Below, piece by piece: positions 9,307 to 17,825 of a stretch of 64,000 bases of DNA (position 1 is the first letter of the stretch; every line of letters starts with the position of its first letter). This DNA comes from HK1 sp965221725 (GTDB taxonomy: Bacteria; Pseudomonadota; Gammaproteobacteria; HK1): the NCBI GenBank assembly GCA_965221725.1, contig OZ244909.1:3658001-3722000 (forward strand). The letters are read 5' to 3'. A program made the translations under genes and the position numbers. Under the pieces are notes generated by a model. That model saw nothing but the letters and a program-made list of their open reading frames with translations, was not told the DNA's origin and searched no databases.

Positions 9307-10082
9307 GGCCCGGCTCCGGCGCGGCGCCGAGCGTCGAAGGCGTGTGGCCGCGGTGCCTCGCACAGCTCGTCGAGCAGGGTGAGGAAGCGCCGCCGGCGCA
9401 TGCCGACCGCGCCGAGACGGGTGAGATGGGCGCTCGGTATCTGACCGTCGATGAGCCCGAAGCCGAGGGTGCACAGGTGCGCGATCGCGATCTTCGACGC
9501 ATCGGGGGCGCGGCTGAACATGGATTCGCCGAAGAACACGCGACCGATGGCGACGCCGTACAGACCTCCGGCCAGTTCGGCCCCGCGCCAGCACTCGATG
9601 GAGTGCGCGTGTCCGGCCCGGTGCAACCGCCCGTAGGCGGCCGCCATTTCCGGCGTGATCCAGGTGCTCTCCCGGCCCGGCCGAGGCGCGGCGCACTCGC
9701 GCACAACCGTTTCGAAGGCGGTGTCGATGGCGATGGTGAACGTCGCGCGACGCTGTGCGCGCCGAAGCGACCGGTTGATGCGTAGCGCCTCGGGCCACAG
9801 CACCGCGCGCGGGTCGGGAGACCACCACAGGATCGGCTCGCCTTCGCTGAACCAGGGAAAGATTCCGCGGCGGTAAGCGTGCAGCAGACGTTCCGGGCGG
9901 AGGTCGCCGCCCACCGCGAGGAGCCCGTTCGGCGCGTCGAGCGCGAGCGACGGGTCGGGGAAGGCGTCCGGCGGAGAGTGCGGCGCAAGAGCGCAGGGCC
10001 GCAGCATGTGGTGCCGCTCGGGGGGGCGGCGCCGTGGCCGCGATGCGTGGATGGGGCCGGGAATTCGCGGTTCAGGCATCAT
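9303..10082 (-). CDS. aat: Leucyl/phenylalanyl-tRNA--protein transferase Aat
   Basis: 259 aa from the first of two adjacent ATGs (10082; the second is at 10079). It transfers Leu or Phe to proteins with N-terminal Lys or Arg. Diagnostic blocks are GLLAVGGDLRPERLLHAYRR-G-IFPWF, ILWWSPDPRAV, STWITPEMAAAYGRLH and FGESMFSRAPDASKIAIAHL. The start overlaps the end of the upstream acyltransferase by 11 nt and its stop overlaps bpt. About 20 N-terminal residues before the conserved part are Arg/Pro-rich; a later start is possible. Confidence 0.95.
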   Translation of the reverse strand: MMPEPRIPGPIHASRPRRRPPERHHMLRPCALAPHSPPDAFPDPSLALDAPNGLLAVGGDLRPERLLHAYRRGIFPWFSEGEPILWWSPDPRAVLWPEALRINRSLRRAQRRATFTIAIDTAFETVVRECAAPRPGRESTWITPEMAAAYGRLHRAGHAHSIECWRGAELAGGLYGVAIGRVFFGESMFSRAPDASKIAIAHLCTLGFGLIDGQIPSAHLTRLGAVGMRRRRFLTLLDELCEAPRPHAFDARRRAGAGP

Positions 10083-11310
10083 CGGTCTCGCCCGTGTCCG
10101 GAAAGATCTCGTCGGGCGGTGTGCGGTAGGGCGAATGCCGGGCCATCGTGCGCCGGTAGCGCTCGAGGGCAGTCCGCTCCTCGGCGAGAAACCGGCTGAT
10201 GGCGGCTCGAAAGCGCGGATCCCGGATCCAGTGCCCGGATCGCGTCTCTACCGGCAGGAAGCCGCGCATGAGTTTGTGCTCGCCCTGGGCGCCGGCGTCG
10301 AAATGCCGCAGGCCGCGGCGGATGCAGTGCTCGATGAGCTGGTAGTAGCACATCTCGAAGTGGAGTCCGCGATGATGCTCCAGGCAGCCCCAGTTCCGGC
10401 CGAAGAGCGTGTCCCGGCCCACGAAGCAGTGGGCGCCCGCGACGTAGCGACCGTCTCGTTTCGCGAGAACCACGAGCGTGTGCTCCGGGAGCGACCGCGC
10501 CACGTTGACGAAGAACGGGACGGTCAGGGCGGGGTAACCCCACTTGCGGTCGTAGGTGGAACTGTACAGCGCATGATACGCCCGCCAGTGCGCCTCCGTG
10601 GCGGTGTGGCCGTCGTGGATCTCGATCTCCACCGGGGCCGCCGCCGCGTCCCGGCGCTCGCGCCGAATCTCCTTGCGCCGCTTCGCCGTCAGGGCGTCAA
10701 GGTAGTCCTGGAAGTCACGGTAGCCGCGGTTCTTCCAGTGGAACTGGCATCCGGAGCGAACCAGCAGGCCGCCGTTGTCCAGCGCGTCGGCGTCTTCGTC
10801 GTGGGGGAACAGCCAGTGAAATGACGATACCGGTATCGCCTTCGACACCTCCATCGCGCCGGCGGTGAGCGCCTGCCGCACTGTCGGCCCGTCGGCGTCG
10901 GGGTGCACGAGCAGCCTCGGCCCGGTCGAGGGGGTGAACGGGATGGCGGAGACGAGCTTGGGGTAGTAATCGAGGCCATGGCGCGCGTACGCCTCGGCCC
11001 AGGACCAGTCGAAGACGAATTCACCCTGGGAGTGGAGCTTGACGTAGGCCGGGGTCGCCCCCACGAGTTGCCCGTTCGCGTGTACGAGGAGGTGCGACGG
11101 GATCCACCCCACCTGCTCCCCCACACAGTCGTGACGCTCCAGCGCGTCCAGAAATGCGTGCCGGGTGAACGGATGGTCCTCGCCCGCGAGCAAATCCCAC
11201 TGCGCCGCCGGGACATCGGCGACGCGCTCGACCGTGGTGACCGTGAACTCCGGGGCGAAGCCTTCGTCCGGTCGGCTGCCGGGGCCCGAAGTGCTTGCGC
11301 TCGCCGCCAT
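10072..11310 (-). CDS. FemAB-like GNAT-fold acyltransferase (DUF482 type)
   Basis: 412 aa. The block DWSWAEAYARHGLDYYPKLV, then IPFTPSTGPRLL, and a C-terminal FHWKNRGYRDFQDYLDAL...KRRKEIRRER region followed by GCLEHHRGLHFEMCYYQLIEHCI are typical of the DUF482/FemAB-like family, which has the GNAT fold. The exact acceptor is unknown; relatives are often annotated as peptidogalycan biosynthesis proteins without proof. It is translationally coupled to aat, an arrangement seen in other Proteobacteria, hinting at a link to aminoacyl-tRNA use, but that is inference. Confidence 0.8.
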   Translation of the reverse strand: MAASASTSGPGSRPDEGFAPEFTVTTVERVADVPAAQWDLLAGEDHPFTRHAFLDALERHDCVGEQVGWIPSHLLVHANGQLVGATPAYVKLHSQGEFVFDWSWAEAYARHGLDYYPKLVSAIPFTPSTGPRLLVHPDADGPTVRQALTAGAMEVSKAIPVSSFHWLFPHDEDADALDNGGLLVRSGCQFHWKNRGYRDFQDYLDALTAKRRKEIRRERRDAAAAPVEIEIHDGHTATEAHWRAYHALYSSTYDRKWGYPALTVPFFVNVARSLPEHTLVVLAKRDGRYVAGAHCFVGRDTLFGRNWGCLEHHRGLHFEMCYYQLIEHCIRRGLRHFDAGAQGEHKLMRGFLPVETRSGHWIRDPRFRAAISRFLAEERTALERYRRTMARHSPYRTPPDEIFPDTGETDDA

Positions 11311-11331
11311 GGAGTTCCGGCCGCTGCACCG

Positions 11332-12294
11332 TCAGGCCGGGCCCTGCTGCGCCTCGAGGAACCGGTCCGCGTCCAGCGCGGCCATGCAGCCGGCGCCCGC
11401 GGAGGTGATCGCCTGGCGGTACACGTGATCCGCGACATCCCCGGCCGCGAACACCCCGGGGATGCTGGTCTGTGTCGCCAGGCCCTCGGCGCCCCCGCGC
11501 ACCAGGATGTATCCGCCGCTCATCTCGATCTGCCCCTCGAATATGCCGGTATTCGGCGTGTGGCCGATGGCGATGAAGCAGCCGTGCACATCGACGGTCC
11601 TGCACTCTCCGGTGGTGGTCCGCCGGATGCGGATTCCCGTGACCCCGGTGTCGTCGCCGAGGACCTCGTCGAGCACGTGGTCCCACTCGATGACGACATT
11701 CCCGCCCCGGGTTCTCTCGATGAGCTGGCTGACGAGGATTTTCTCGGCCCGGAACCGGTCCCGGCGATGCACGACGGTCACCGTCGATGCGATGTTCGAG
11801 AGGTAGAGGGCCTCCTCCACCGCGGTGTTGCCGCCCCCGATGACCGCCACCGGCTTCGAGCGGTAGAAGAATCCGTCGCAGGTGGCGCAGGCCGAGACCC
11901 CGCGCCCCTTGTAGGCTTCTTCGGAGTCGAGGCCGAGATACCGCGCCGACGCCCCGGTCGCGATGATGAGCGCATCGCAGGTGTATGTGGCGGAGTCACC
12001 GTGCAGGCGGAACGGGCGCTGCGAGAGGTCGGCGCGCGAGATGTGGTCGTGGACGAGCTTCGTGTCGAACCGTTCCGCGTGCCGGCGCATTCGTTCCATC
12101 AGATCCGGGCCCTGCACGCCGCGGTCGTCGCCTGGCCAGTTGTCGACATCGGTGGTGGTGGTCATTTGCCCGCCGACCTCGATGCCGGTCACAAGCACCG
12201 GCGAGAGGTTGGCCCGGGCGGCGTAGACCGCCGCCGTGTAGCCGGCCGGGCCCGAGCCCAGGATGAGAAGTCGGGCGTGGATGGTTTCGCTCAT
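11332..12294 (-). CDS. trxB: Thioredoxin-disulfide reductase TrxB
   Basis: 320 aa from ATG 12294; the open frame continues upstream but only this start gives the standard N-terminus. FAD-binding GSGPAGYTAAVYAARA near residue 13, redox centre CATC in GVSACATCDGFFYR, NADPH-binding GGGNTAVEEALYLS, and C-terminal FAAGDVADHVYRQAITSAGAGCMAALDA. It reduces thioredoxin with NADPH in the cytoplasm. Followed 21 nt downstream by the acyltransferase-aat-bpt genes on the same strand. The divergent ftsK side holds a repeat element. Confidence 0.96.
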   Translation of the reverse strand: MSETIHARLLILGSGPAGYTAAVYAARANLSPVLVTGIEVGGQMTTTTDVDNWPGDDRGVQGPDLMERMRRHAERFDTKLVHDHISRADLSQRPFRLHGDSATYTCDALIIATGASARYLGLDSEEAYKGRGVSACATCDGFFYRSKPVAVIGGGNTAVEEALYLSNIASTVTVVHRRDRFRAEKILVSQLIERTRGGNVVIEWDHVLDEVLGDDTGVTGIRIRRTTTGECRTVDVHGCFIAIGHTPNTGIFEGQIEMSGGYILVRGGAEGLATQTSIPGVFAAGDVADHVYRQAITSAGAGCMAALDADRFLEAQQGPA

Positions 12295-12414
12295 CGTGTC
12301 GTTGGTTCCGTTCCATCGGACTCGCGAGGGGACTCGCGGGCCACCCCACCACCGCTCCGCAGCGTTCGCCGGCAAGGACGGGACCGGGGGGTGGATGCGG
12401 CTACTTCACCCTGG

Positions 12415-12600
12415 CCCGCATTTCTCACCAGGTCACGGCTGCGGACGCGGATCTGACTGCATTGGCTGCGTTGAATGCGACATGGGGGCGGCCCGGGGGC
12501 TCGACGTACCGTCAAGTACGCCTGCGCGCCCGGACTCGCGTTCGCCTTGCCAATCCAGCCCTCTCCACCCCCTCGCTCGCAACCTGGTGAGAAATGCGGG
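12415..12600 (+). mobile_element. Copy A of a 186-bp terminal-inverted-repeat element (MITE-like)
   Basis: Begins CCCGCATTTCTCACCAGGT and ends with its exact reverse complement, a perfect 19-bp terminal inverted repeat. CTGG lies on both sides (12411-12414 and 12601-12604), consistent with a 4-bp target duplication. The interior has no coding capacity and contains a small hairpin (about CGTACC-GTCA-AGTACG). Near-identical copies lie at 15376-15562 (same orientation) and 43811-43996 (inverted). Most likely a non-autonomous transposable element; the mobilising transposase is not in this window. Confidence 0.85.
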
Positions 12601-13041
12601 CTGGCAGGAATGCACGGCAGGGGCGGCGGAACGATGGCGGATTGCCCCGTGATTTTCAACCGCCGCCCCGTGTGCCGGCCCGCGTGCCAGCTATGGCGCT
12701 TGCGTACCCGGACGCAGGAACGAGTATCGACGCTCCAACCGTCCGCCCCGTGCCGGCCGGCCCGCCCCGACGCATCCTTGCCCGGTCGGGGATACATGGA
12801 TGCGCACGCAGGCGGAAATTCAGCGACCCTACCGCAGAGTTCGCACCATGAGCCCGAAAATTTCACCGACTCACTGATGCCTGATTATCTGCGCGCCCTC
12901 ACTTCGCGAAGCGGCGAAATTTTCAGACTGACCCCCCAACCGAGCCCGGATGTCCGATTGCGCAGCCCCAGTAGATTTTTTTCCTGTTTCTCCGTAATAA
13001 TGACCGTGTTAGAGATGAAATCTCGAAACAGGATTGCAACC
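12601..13041. other. Upstream region of ftsK, non-coding, AT-richer towards the gene
   Basis: About 440 nt between element A and ftsK. No convincing gene. A perfect 9-bp inverted repeat GAAAATTTC (12856-12864) / GAAATTTTC (12916-12924) and an AT-rich stretch with TAATAAT (12995-13001) make this the likely control region of ftsK. No clear LexA box is seen, although ftsK in some enterics has one. Confidence 0.4.
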
Positions 13042-15375
13042 GTGGCGCAAGTGATGCAAGACAAGTCGGGATTCCTCGCCCTGTTGCGGGGTCCGCTGGC
13101 GCGGGGCTCGCGCGAGGGTGCGCTCCTTGTCATCTCCGCCGTGGCCATCTACCTGTTGGTGTCGATCGCAAGCTGGCATCCGGGCGATCCGGGGTGGTCC
13201 AGCGCCGGTCATGTCGATCGCGTGGCCAATCAGGGGGGGGTGGCCGGCGCCTGGATCGCCGACGTGCTGCTCTATCTGTTCGGCTTCATGGCGTACCTGT
13301 TCCCGGTGATGATGGGCTATTCGGGGTGGCTGGTCTACCGGGGCCTGAAAGTGGGAGCCGGCGAGCCCGACATGCATCACGCCACCATTCGCGCCGCCGG
13401 ATGCGTGGTGGCGGTGTGTGCCGGATGCGGCCTCGCAACCCTGCACCACCAGGGTGGCGCGGCGCTTCCCGTCGACGCCGGTGGGATCATCGGATCTGTG
13501 GTGGGAAGCGGTCTCGCGGGTCTCGTCAATCCGGTGGGGAGCACCCTGTTCCTGCTCGCCCTCTTCCTCACCGGCATCACCCTGTTCACTGGATTGTCCT
13601 GGCTCGACGTCATGGACGTGACGGGCCGCTACACTATTCTGGCCGGGGAGCGCCTGGTCCAACGCGGCCGTCAGGCCGGCCGCCTGGCGAGAGAACGCTG
13701 GGCGGCGGGCCGGCGCCGGCAGGAGCGGGAAATCCGCATCGAGGGGGAGCGCAAGCGACGATCCTCCCGCAGGCGACCGCGTATCGAGCCCGTCATCGCC
13801 AAGGTCGAGACGAGCGCGCGGGTGGAGCGTGAGCGGCAGGTGCCCATGTTCGAGCCGGCGCCGGGTTCCGGCGCGCTGCCGCCGCTCGCGTTGCTCGACG
13901 AGCCCAGAGAAAAGCGCAGGGTCATCTCCGCCGAATCCCTCGAGGCGATCTCGCGCCAGGTGGAGCTCAAGCTCGCGGATTTCGGGATCGAGGCAGAGGT
14001 GGTCGCGGTGCACCCCGGCCCGGTCGTCACCCGATACGAGCTGCAGCTCGCGCCCGGGCTGAAGGTGAGCCGGGTCACCAACCTGGCCAAGGACCTTGCG
14101 CGGTCGTTGTCCACGGTGAGCGTGCGAATCGTGGAGGTCATTCCCGGCAAGACCACCATCGGGCTCGAGATCCCCAACGAGGAACGCGAGATCGTGGTGC
14201 TGAGCGACGTGCTCAAGTCCAGCCGGTACGACGCTGACACGTCGCATCTTGCGCTGGGTCTCGGCAAGGACATCTCGGGACACCCGGTGGTGGTGGATCT
14301 CGCGACCATGCCCCACCTGCTGGTGGCCGGCACCACCGGTTCCGGCAAGTCGGTAGCCATCAACGCGATGATTCTGAGCCTGCTCTACAAGGCTTCCAGC
14401 TCCGACGTGCGGATGATCATGATCGACCCGAAGATGCTGGAGCTGTCGGTGTACGAAGGCATTCCGCACCTCCTCGCGCCGGTGGTGACGGACATGAAGC
14501 ACGCGTCGAACGCGCTGCGCTGGTGCGTGGTCGAGATGGACCGGCGCTATCGCCTGATGTCGGCATTGGGGGTGCGCAACATCGGCGGCTACAACCGCAA
14601 GGTGAGCGCCGCGGCCGAGAGCGGTACGCCGATCCGGGATCCGCTGTCCCCGCCGGACGGTGAGGGCGGCGAGGCGCCGACACTCGCGAAGCTGCCCTGG
14701 ATCGTCGTGGTTGTCGACGAGCTTGCCGACATGATGATGGTCACCGGCAAGAAGGTCGAGGAACTGATCGCGCGTCTGGCGCAGAAGGCGCGGGCCGCGG
14801 GTATCCACCTCATCCTCGCCACCCAGCGCCCCTCCGTCGACGTGATTACCGGGCTGATCAAGGCGAATATCCCCAGCCGCATCGCCTTTCAGGTGTCGTC
14901 GAAGGTGGATTCCCGGACCATCCTCGATCAGATGGGGGCGGAGCACCTGCTGGGGCACGGCGACATGCTCTACCTCGGGCCCGGGGTATCGACACCGAGC
15001 CGGGTGCACGGTGCGTTCGTCGCCGACCACGAGGTCCACAAGGTCGTCAAGAGTCTCAAGCAGATGGGCAAACCCTGCTATCTGGAGGGGATTCTGGACG
15101 GCACTGCCATTGCCGACGCCGTGTCGGAGGGAACCGGTTCCGCCCTCGAGGCGGGCGGCGAAACCGGCACCGAGACCGACCCCCTCTACGACCAGGCGGT
15201 GCGGATCGTGACCGAAACCCGCCGGGCCTCGATCTCCGGGGTTCAACGCCGGCTCAAGATCGGGTACAACCGGGCCGCCCGCATGCTGGAGGAGATGGAG
15301 CATGCGGGTGTGGTGGGCCCGTTGCAGTCGAACGGCAGCCGCGAGGTCCTCGCCCCGCCGCCGCCTGCGGATTAG
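13042..15375 (+). CDS. ftsK: DNA translocase FtsK
   Basis: 777 aa from GTG 13042, chosen because AGGA stands 8 nt upstream; ATGs at 13000 and 13015 are alternatives. Four to five N-terminal membrane spans (residues about 30-190) anchor it at the septum; a short basic linker follows, then the motor with Walker A GTTGSGKSVAIN near residue 431, Walker B IVVVVDELADMMM and LATQRPSVDVITGLIKANIP. The C-terminal gamma winged-helix domain (ASISGVQRRLKIGYNRAARML) reads KOPS sites. It segregates chromosome termini and activates XerCD. Complete to the REVLAPPP ending; the stop codon directly abuts element B. Confidence 0.95.
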   Translation: MAQVMQDKSGFLALLRGPLARGSREGALLVISAVAIYLLVSIASWHPGDPGWSSAGHVDRVANQGGVAGAWIADVLLYLFGFMAYLFPVMMGYSGWLVYRGLKVGAGEPDMHHATIRAAGCVVAVCAGCGLATLHHQGGAALPVDAGGIIGSVVGSGLAGLVNPVGSTLFLLALFLTGITLFTGLSWLDVMDVTGRYTILAGERLVQRGRQAGRLARERWAAGRRRQEREIRIEGERKRRSSRRRPRIEPVIAKVETSARVERERQVPMFEPAPGSGALPPLALLDEPREKRRVISAESLEAISRQVELKLADFGIEAEVVAVHPGPVVTRYELQLAPGLKVSRVTNLAKDLARSLSTVSVRIVEVIPGKTTIGLEIPNEEREIVVLSDVLKSSRYDADTSHLALGLGKDISGHPVVVDLATMPHLLVAGTTGSGKSVAINAMILSLLYKASSSDVRMIMIDPKMLELSVYEGIPHLLAPVVTDMKHASNALRWCVVEMDRRYRLMSALGVRNIGGYNRKVSAAAESGTPIRDPLSPPDGEGGEAPTLAKLPWIVVVVDELADMMMVTGKKVEELIARLAQKARAAGIHLILATQRPSVDVITGLIKANIPSRIAFQVSSKVDSRTILDQMGAEHLLGHGDMLYLGPGVSTPSRVHGAFVADHEVHKVVKSLKQMGKPCYLEGILDGTAIADAVSEGTGSALEAGGETGTETDPLYDQAVRIVTETRRASISGVQRRLKIGYNRAARMLEEMEHAGVVGPLQSNGSREVLAPPPPAD

Positions 15376-15562
15376 CCCGCGTTTCTCACCAGGTCATGGC
15401 TGCGGACACGGATATGGCTGCATTGGCCGCATTGCACGCGACATGGGGGCGTGCCCGGGGGCTCGACGTGTTGTCGAGGGTGCCTGCGTGCCCGGACTCG
15501 CGTTCGCCTTGCCAATCCAGCCCTCTCCGCGCCCTCGCTCGCAACCTGGTGAGAAATACGGG
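15376..15562 (+). mobile_element. Copy B of the 186-bp terminal-inverted-repeat element
   Basis: 187 bp, same orientation as copy A and highly similar along its whole length, with a few changes in the termini (CCCGCGTTTCTC left, AAATACGGG right). It starts at the first base after the ftsK TAG. Flanks are TTAG and CCGG, so no target duplication is preserved. No coding capacity. With copy A it brackets ftsK as a direct pair. Confidence 0.85.
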
Positions 15563-15740
15563 CCGGGAATTCCCCTGGCCACCGGTCGAGGGTGCCGATC
15601 CGGCAAGGGCGAGTTGCTCCTGAGCAGGGTTCGGCGGCCTTGGTTCCGGCCACTGCCCCGAGCGGCGGTCGAGACACGGTGCGGCGCCGCGAACCCGAAT
15701 CGTCGCAAGGCGCGGTGACCGTGCCGCGGAACCAATCGCC

Positions 15741-16367
15741 ATGATGCTGCATATCGGAAGGCTCCTTGGGGCCGGGCTGCTTTCGCTGTCCTCCACCTTC
15801 GCGTTCGCCGATGCCGGGGAACGACTGGATGCATATCTCTCCGGTCTCGACACCGTGGCGTCGCGGTTCGAACAGCGTCTCTTCGACGAGAATCGCGAGC
15901 TTCTGGAGCGGGCTCGCGGTACGTTGCTGATCGACCGTCCGGGGCGATTCCGCTTCGACTATGCGCACCCGCCGCAACTCATCGTCGGGGATGGCGCGAG
16001 GGTCTGGATCCATGATCCGGAGCTGGCTCAGGTCACGGTCCTCGACCTTGATGCCGCGCTCGACTCGACCCCGGCGGTGCTGCTGACCAGCGGGCGGCCG
16101 GTGGCGGAGGGCTTTCGGGTCGAAGCGATCGAAGCGGGCGCAAATGTCGACGCCTTCGCGTTGGAACCGAGAGCCGAGGACGCCTCGTTCGCCAGCATCC
16201 GGCTCGCGTTCGCCGGCGGGGAGCTTCGCCGCATGGAACTGCTCGACCAGTTCGGCCAGACCACCCTCCTCACTTTCCACGACATCGAGCGCCAGCCCGA
16301 GATCCCGCCCGCGGCCTTCACGTTCACCCCCCCGGCCGGCGTCGACGTGGTCGAAGCGGGGGAGTAG
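15741..16367 (+). CDS. lolA: Outer-membrane lipoprotein carrier protein LolA
   Basis: 208 aa with a signal peptide (hydrophobic LLGAGLLSLSSTFAF, cleavage likely after AFA or ADA). The mature part begins with DAYLSGLDTVASRFEQRLF and contains the LolA pattern ARGTLLIDRPGRFRFDY followed by IVGDGARVWIHDPELAQVTV. It ferries lipoproteins across the periplasm from LolCDE, whose genes flank the left end of this window, to LolB. Gene order ftsK-lolA-rarA-serS is the standard gammaproteobacterial one. Confidence 0.94.
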   Translation: MMLHIGRLLGAGLLSLSSTFAFADAGERLDAYLSGLDTVASRFEQRLFDENRELLERARGTLLIDRPGRFRFDYAHPPQLIVGDGARVWIHDPELAQVTVLDLDAALDSTPAVLLTSGRPVAEGFRVEAIEAGANVDAFALEPRAEDASFASIRLAFAGGELRRMELLDQFGQTTLLTFHDIERQPEIPPAAFTFTPPAGVDVVEAGE

Positions 16368-16424
16368 ACCTGCGCAGCATCGGCCGCTGACCCCGTTGCC
16401 GCGCAAGCGTCGGCGCCCACTGCC

Positions 16425-17798
16425 ATGTCGAGGCATCGGATGGTTGCCAGTGCCCAGACCGGGCTCTTCGACTCCGCCGCCGATGCGGCGCGGCCCCTCG
16501 CCGATCGCATGCGGCCGCGCACCCTCGACGAGTTCATCGGGCAGGCGCATATCCTTGGCCCCGGCCGGCCGCTGCGGGCCGCGATCGAGGCCGGTCGCAC
16601 GCATTCCATGATCTTCTGGGGCCCGCCGGGCATCGGGAAGACGACACTCGGCCGGCTCGTCGCCAACCATGCCAACGCCCGTTTCCTCTCGCTCTCTGCG
16701 GTGCTCTGCGGGGTGAAGGAGATCCGCGAGGTCATCGCCGAGGCGAAGCGGCGCCGCGCCGAGCACGGGGAGGACTGCGTGCTCTTCGTCGACGAGGTGC
16801 ACCGCTTCAACAAGAGCCAGCAGGACGCCTTTTTGCCCCATGTCGAGAACGGCACCGTGGTCTTCATCGGGGCCACCACGGAGAACCCGTCGTTCGAGTT
16901 GAACAACGCGTTGCTTTCGCGGGCGCGGGTCTATGTTCTGGAGGCGCTCGGCGAAGACGCCATCCGCACCGTGATCGACCGCGCTCTGGCCGACGCCGAG
17001 CGCGGGCTCGGCGCGCGGCGGATCGAGATGGCGCCGGCGCTTCGCCGGATACTCGCGGGCGCCGCCGATGGCGACGCGCGACGCGCGCTGAACCTTCTCG
17101 AAATCGCGGCGGATCTGGTGTCCGACGATTCCCGCGTCCTGACCGAGGCCGTGCTGCTCCGCGTGCTCGAAGGCGGTTCGGGCCGGCGCTTCGACAAGGG
17201 CGGCGACGCCTTCTATGACCAGATCTCCGCGCTGCACAAGTCCATCCGGGGCTCGAACCCCGATGGTGCGCTGTACTGGCTCGCGCGCATGATCGACGGT
17301 GGCGCCGATCCCCGCTACCTCGCCCGGCGCCTCGTGCGCATCGCATCGGAGGACATCGGCAACGCGGATCCGAGGGCGCTCACCCTGGGGCTCGATGCGT
17401 GGGAGGTTCAGGAGCGGCTCGGAAGTCCCGAAGGGGAGCTTGCCCTTGCGCACGCCGCGGCGTACATGGCCTGCGCGCCGAAGAGCGACGCGGTCTACAC
17501 CGCGTTCGGGGCGGCGATGCGCGACGCGCGCGAGCAGGGCTCGCTGGAGGTGCCGAAGCACCTGCGCAACGCCCCCACCCGGCTGCTGGAGACGCTCGGG
17601 CACGGGGAGGGCTATCGGCACGCCCACGACGAGCCCGACGCCTACGCGGCGGGCGAGCAGTACCTGCCTGACGCGCTGCAACAAAGGCGTTACTATGCCC
17701 CGGCCGGGCGGGGGCTCGAAGGGCGCATCGCCGAGAAGCTCCGCGAGCTTCGGGAGCGCGACGAGGCGGCCCGGACGAAGCCTCGCCGCGGCTCGTGA
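16425..17798 (+). CDS. rarA: Replication-associated recombination protein RarA (MgsA)
   Basis: 457 aa. AAA+ ATPase with Walker A GPPGIGKTT (about residue 65), Walker B LFVDEVHRFNKSQQDAFLP, sensor GATTENPSFELN and arginine finger region NNALLSRARVY, followed by the MgsA/WRNIP1 C-terminal domain (YDQISALHKSIRGSNPDGALYWLARM). Acts at stalled replication forks as a homotetramer. A second ATG five codons in is an alternative start. Last segment after residue 430 is charged and likely disordered. Confidence 0.95.
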   Translation: MSRHRMVASAQTGLFDSAADAARPLADRMRPRTLDEFIGQAHILGPGRPLRAAIEAGRTHSMIFWGPPGIGKTTLGRLVANHANARFLSLSAVLCGVKEIREVIAEAKRRRAEHGEDCVLFVDEVHRFNKSQQDAFLPHVENGTVVFIGATTENPSFELNNALLSRARVYVLEALGEDAIRTVIDRALADAERGLGARRIEMAPALRRILAGAADGDARRALNLLEIAADLVSDDSRVLTEAVLLRVLEGGSGRRFDKGGDAFYDQISALHKSIRGSNPDGALYWLARMIDGGADPRYLARRLVRIASEDIGNADPRALTLGLDAWEVQERLGSPEGELALAHAAAYMACAPKSDAVYTAFGAAMRDAREQGSLEVPKHLRNAPTRLLETLGHGEGYRHAHDEPDAYAAGEQYLPDALQQRRYYAPAGRGLEGRIAEKLRELRERDEAARTKPRRGS

Positions 17799-17825
17799 CG
17801 GCAACCCGGTGGCAGGCATCCCATC

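Noticed and set aside
12475..13041. Upstream extension of ftsK to 966 residues
   Set aside because: The extra N-terminus would be translated from the interior of the transposable element and non-conserved spacer; no ribosome site or FtsK similarity there.
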